8,402 nucleotides of DNA from an uncultured Clostridia bacterium (lineage in GTDB: Bacteria; Bacillota; Clostridia; UBA1381). The stretch's first letter is position 1; each line of letters begins with the position of its first letter. The notes beneath the pieces were generated by a model, which did no database searches, was not told where the DNA came from, and worked only from the letters and a program-made list of their open reading frames with translations. The stretch covers positions 1-8,402 of the forward strand of contig CAJOPD010000012.1 of the NCBI GenBank assembly GCA_905236685.1, given 5' to 3'. The position numbers and the translations under genes were made by a program. Shown here in pieces: positions 7,229-8,402 of the stretch.

Positions 7229-7234
7229 AGGAGG
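7229..7234 (+). promoter_or_regulatory. Ribosome binding site that fixes the SSB-like start
   Basis: AGGAGG lies 7 bases before ATG at 7242. An in-frame GTG at 7209 would give an N-terminus 11 residues longer, but that extension would be encoded by the palindrome and this ribosome binding site, and the GTG has no Shine-Dalgarno sequence of its own. The start at 7242 is therefore preferred. Confidence 0.9.
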
Positions 7235-7241
7235 AAAAAAT

Positions 7242-7859
7242 ATGGACAGTTATATTGAAAACAACCGCGCGGAAGTGATAGGAACAGTAGCAGATGAGCC
7301 GAGAATAAGCCACGAGATATACGGCGAAAAGTTTTATGTTTTCACCCTGCGCATACCGCGTCTTTCGGGGATAAGCGATAATGTAAAAGTTATGGTTTCA
7401 GACAGGCTTTTGGACGATGTACCGCTCAATGTGGGAGACGCAATCGAGGTGGAGGGGCAGTTCCGCTCGTATAACGACTATGAAAACGGCGAAAACAGGC
7501 TTGTTTTAACGGTTTTTGCGAAGGATATACGCCGTGCGGAAGGAGAGGAAGAAAAAAATCCCAATTCTTTGTATCTGAACGGGTTTATATGCAAGGCGCC
7601 CGTTTACCGAACAACGCCTTTCGGCAGGGAAATAACCGACCTTTTGCTTGCGGTAAACCGAAGCTATAATAAATCGGATTATATTCCCGTAATAGCGTGG
7701 GGCAGAAATGCGCGCTACTGCAAAAACATAAATGTCGGCGATAATATAAAGGTATGGGGAAGGATACAGTCGCGGATATATCAAAAGCATATTTCGGAGG
7801 AAGAGGTAATAGAAAAAACAGCATATGAGGTGTCGGTGAGCCGTATGGAAATGGTATAA
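7242..7859 (+). CDS. Tandem two-OB-fold single-stranded-DNA-binding-like protein
   Basis: A 205-residue acidic, soluble protein with two OB-fold-like halves. The first (about 6-97) has 'AEVIGTVADEPR', 'FYVFTLRIPR' and 'VGDAIEVEGQFRSY'. An acidic linker (98-107, GEEEKN) leads to the second half (about 108-204), which follows the bacterial SSB pattern closely: 'LYLNGFICKAPVYRTTPFGREI', 'LLLAVNRSY', 'DYIPVIAWGRNARYC', 'VGDNIKVWGRIQSR'. It lacks the Gly/Pro/Gln-rich tail and the acidic DDDIPF-type tip with which a replicative SSB recruits partner proteins. It is thus more likely an accessory or specialised ssDNA-binding protein than the housekeeping SSB. It lies 29 bases upstream of spoIIAA with no terminator between, so co-transcription with the sporulation operon is likely. 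Family assignment is fairly firm; actual ssDNA binding and cellular role are inferred. Confidence 0.82.
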   Translation: MDSYIENNRAEVIGTVADEPRISHEIYGEKFYVFTLRIPRLSGISDNVKVMVSDRLLDDVPLNVGDAIEVEGQFRSYNDYENGENRLVLTVFAKDIRRAEGEEEKNPNSLYLNGFICKAPVYRTTPFGREITDLLLAVNRSYNKSDYIPVIAWGRNARYCKNINVGDNIKVWGRIQSRIYQKHISEEEVIEKTAYEVSVSRMEMV

Positions 7860-7873
7860 CCGAAAAAAGCTGC

Positions 7874-7883
7874 AAAGGAGGAG
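7874..7883 (+). promoter_or_regulatory. Ribosome binding site supporting the TTG start of spoIIAA
   Basis: AAAGGAGGAG is a near-full anti-16S match, and its GGAGG core (7877-7881) is 7 bases before TTG at 7889. The next in-frame ATG is at codon 24, inside the conserved domain, so the TTG must be the start. Confidence 0.88.
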
Positions 7884-7888
7884 TTAAA

Positions 7889-8248
7889 TTGGTAGTAAAA
7901 AATATAGGAGAAAAGCGCGCAATTCTGATAAAGGTCGAGGGCGAGCTTGATCATCATATGGCGGCAAAAATAAAGGAGGAAGCGGACAGAAAAATGTGCG
8001 CAACAAACGCCGTAAATGTCATATTTGACCTTTCGGATATGACATTTATGGACTCTGCGGGTATCGGCGTTATGATGGGCAGATTTAAAAAGGCACGCAC
8101 ACTCGGCGGAAAAACCGCAGTATTCGGAACAAACGCCCAGACGCTCAGAATAATAAAGATGTGCGGTATGGACAAGGTGATAAAAATAGTGCCTTGCTTT
8201 GAAAAGGCGGTACGGTACATAGATAAGGGAGGAAGCTACAATGGATAA
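7889..8248 (+). CDS. spoIIAA: Anti-sigma-F factor antagonist SpoIIAA (STAS domain)
   Basis: A 119-residue STAS-domain protein, standard length. In the forespore, unphosphorylated SpoIIAA binds the anti-sigma factor SpoIIAB and frees sigma-F; SpoIIAB inactivates SpoIIAA by phosphorylating one serine, and the phosphatase SpoIIE reverses this. The phospho-site motif is intact: FDLSDMTFMDSAGIGVMMGR (46-65), with Ser56 matching Ser58 of B. subtilis. It is preceded by the usual 'KVEGELDHHMAAKIKEEAD' region (15-33) and followed by 'LGGKTAVFG' and 'MCGMDKVIKI'. This pattern and the spoIIAB partner separate it from general stress antagonists such as RsbV. It begins with TTG behind a strong ribosome binding site and overlaps spoIIAB by 8 bases, as expected for proteins made in matched amounts. 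Confidence 0.95.
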   Translation: MVVKNIGEKRAILIKVEGELDHHMAAKIKEEADRKMCATNAVNVIFDLSDMTFMDSAGIGVMMGRFKKARTLGGKTAVFGTNAQTLRIIKMCGMDKVIKIVPCFEKAVRYIDKGGSYNG

Positions 8249-8402
8249 CAGTATGAGTGTAGAATTTTTGAGTATATCGGAAAATGAGGGCTTTGCACGG
8301 GTTGTTGCCGCCGCCTTTGCCGCACAGCTGAACCCGACGGCAGCGGAGCTTGCGGAAATAAAAACGGCGGTTTCGGAGGCGGTAACAAACGCAATAATCC
8401 AC
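8241..8402 (+). CDS. spoIIAB: Anti-sigma-F factor / serine kinase SpoIIAB, N-terminal 54 codons
   Basis: Starts with ATG at 8241 and stays open to the right edge. The 54 residues begin MDNSMSVEFLSISENEGFAR and end SEAVTNAIIH, matching SpoIIAB with no gaps relative to the B. subtilis numbering I recall. They include R20, used in contacts with sigma-F and SpoIIAA, and the GHKL kinase N-box with E46 (general base) and N50 (magnesium ligand). SpoIIAB either holds sigma-F inactive with ATP or phosphorylates SpoIIAA. GGAGG at 8228-8232, within the end of spoIIAA, is 8 bases upstream. The rest of the kinase domain and presumably spoIIAC (sigma-F) lie outside the window. The truncation is caused by the window edge, not by mutation. 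Confidence 0.95.
   Translation, partial: MDNSMSVEFLSISENEGFARVVAAAFAAQLNPTAAELAEIKTAVSEAVTNAIIH

Noticed and set aside
7209..7241. GTG start adding 11 residues to the SSB-like protein
   Set aside because: It has no Shine-Dalgarno sequence, would encode the palindrome and ribosome binding site of the real start, and adds nothing that resembles the family.

Overview
The window looks like part of the chromosome of a spore-forming member of the Clostridia (Firmicutes), probably a gut or anaerobic-digester type. The evidence is a clear spoIIAA-spoIIAB pair (sigma-F control in the forespore), strong AGGAGG ribosome binding sites, the MEP isoprenoid gene dxs next to tlyA, and a secreted cohesin-domain protein of a kind common in gut Clostridia. 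All identifications come from reading motifs; no database search was possible.

The layout is two divergent transcription units separated by a 147-base intergenic region (7095-7241). Leftward (minus strand) runs valS, folC, dxs, tlyA and then a cohesin-domain secreted protein that leaves the window at position 1. valS to tlyA is very tightly packed: an 8-base gap, then overlaps of 8 and 11 bases. It therefore reads as one translationally coupled operon of housekeeping functions: valine charging of tRNA, folate polyglutamylation, isoprenoid precursor synthesis and rRNA 2'-O-methylation. A strong sigma-A type promoter sits just upstream of valS, leaving a leader of only about 33 bases, so there is no room for the T-box that controls many Firmicute valS genes. 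The cohesin gene follows tlyA after 34 bases, with its own ribosome binding site and a weak candidate promoter inside the end of tlyA. Functionally it does not belong with the genes before it.

Rightward (plus strand) runs a tandem two-OB-fold single-stranded-DNA-binding-like protein without the usual acidic SSB tail, then spoIIAA (TTG start), then the first 54 codons of spoIIAB, which overlaps spoIIAA by 8 bases. The sigma-F gene spoIIAC is expected just beyond the right edge. The position directly upstream of spoIIAA, where Bacillus subtilis has dacF, is taken here by the SSB-like gene. A 19-base near-palindrome lies immediately before that gene.

Most of the window is ordinary core genome and I see no clear evidence of a wholly new system. 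The points most worth a second look are the SSB-like gene joined to the sporulation operon, the operator-like palindrome before it, an Arg-to-His change at a substrate-binding position of Dxs, the missing T-box at valS, and the cohesin protein at the end of the housekeeping operon.
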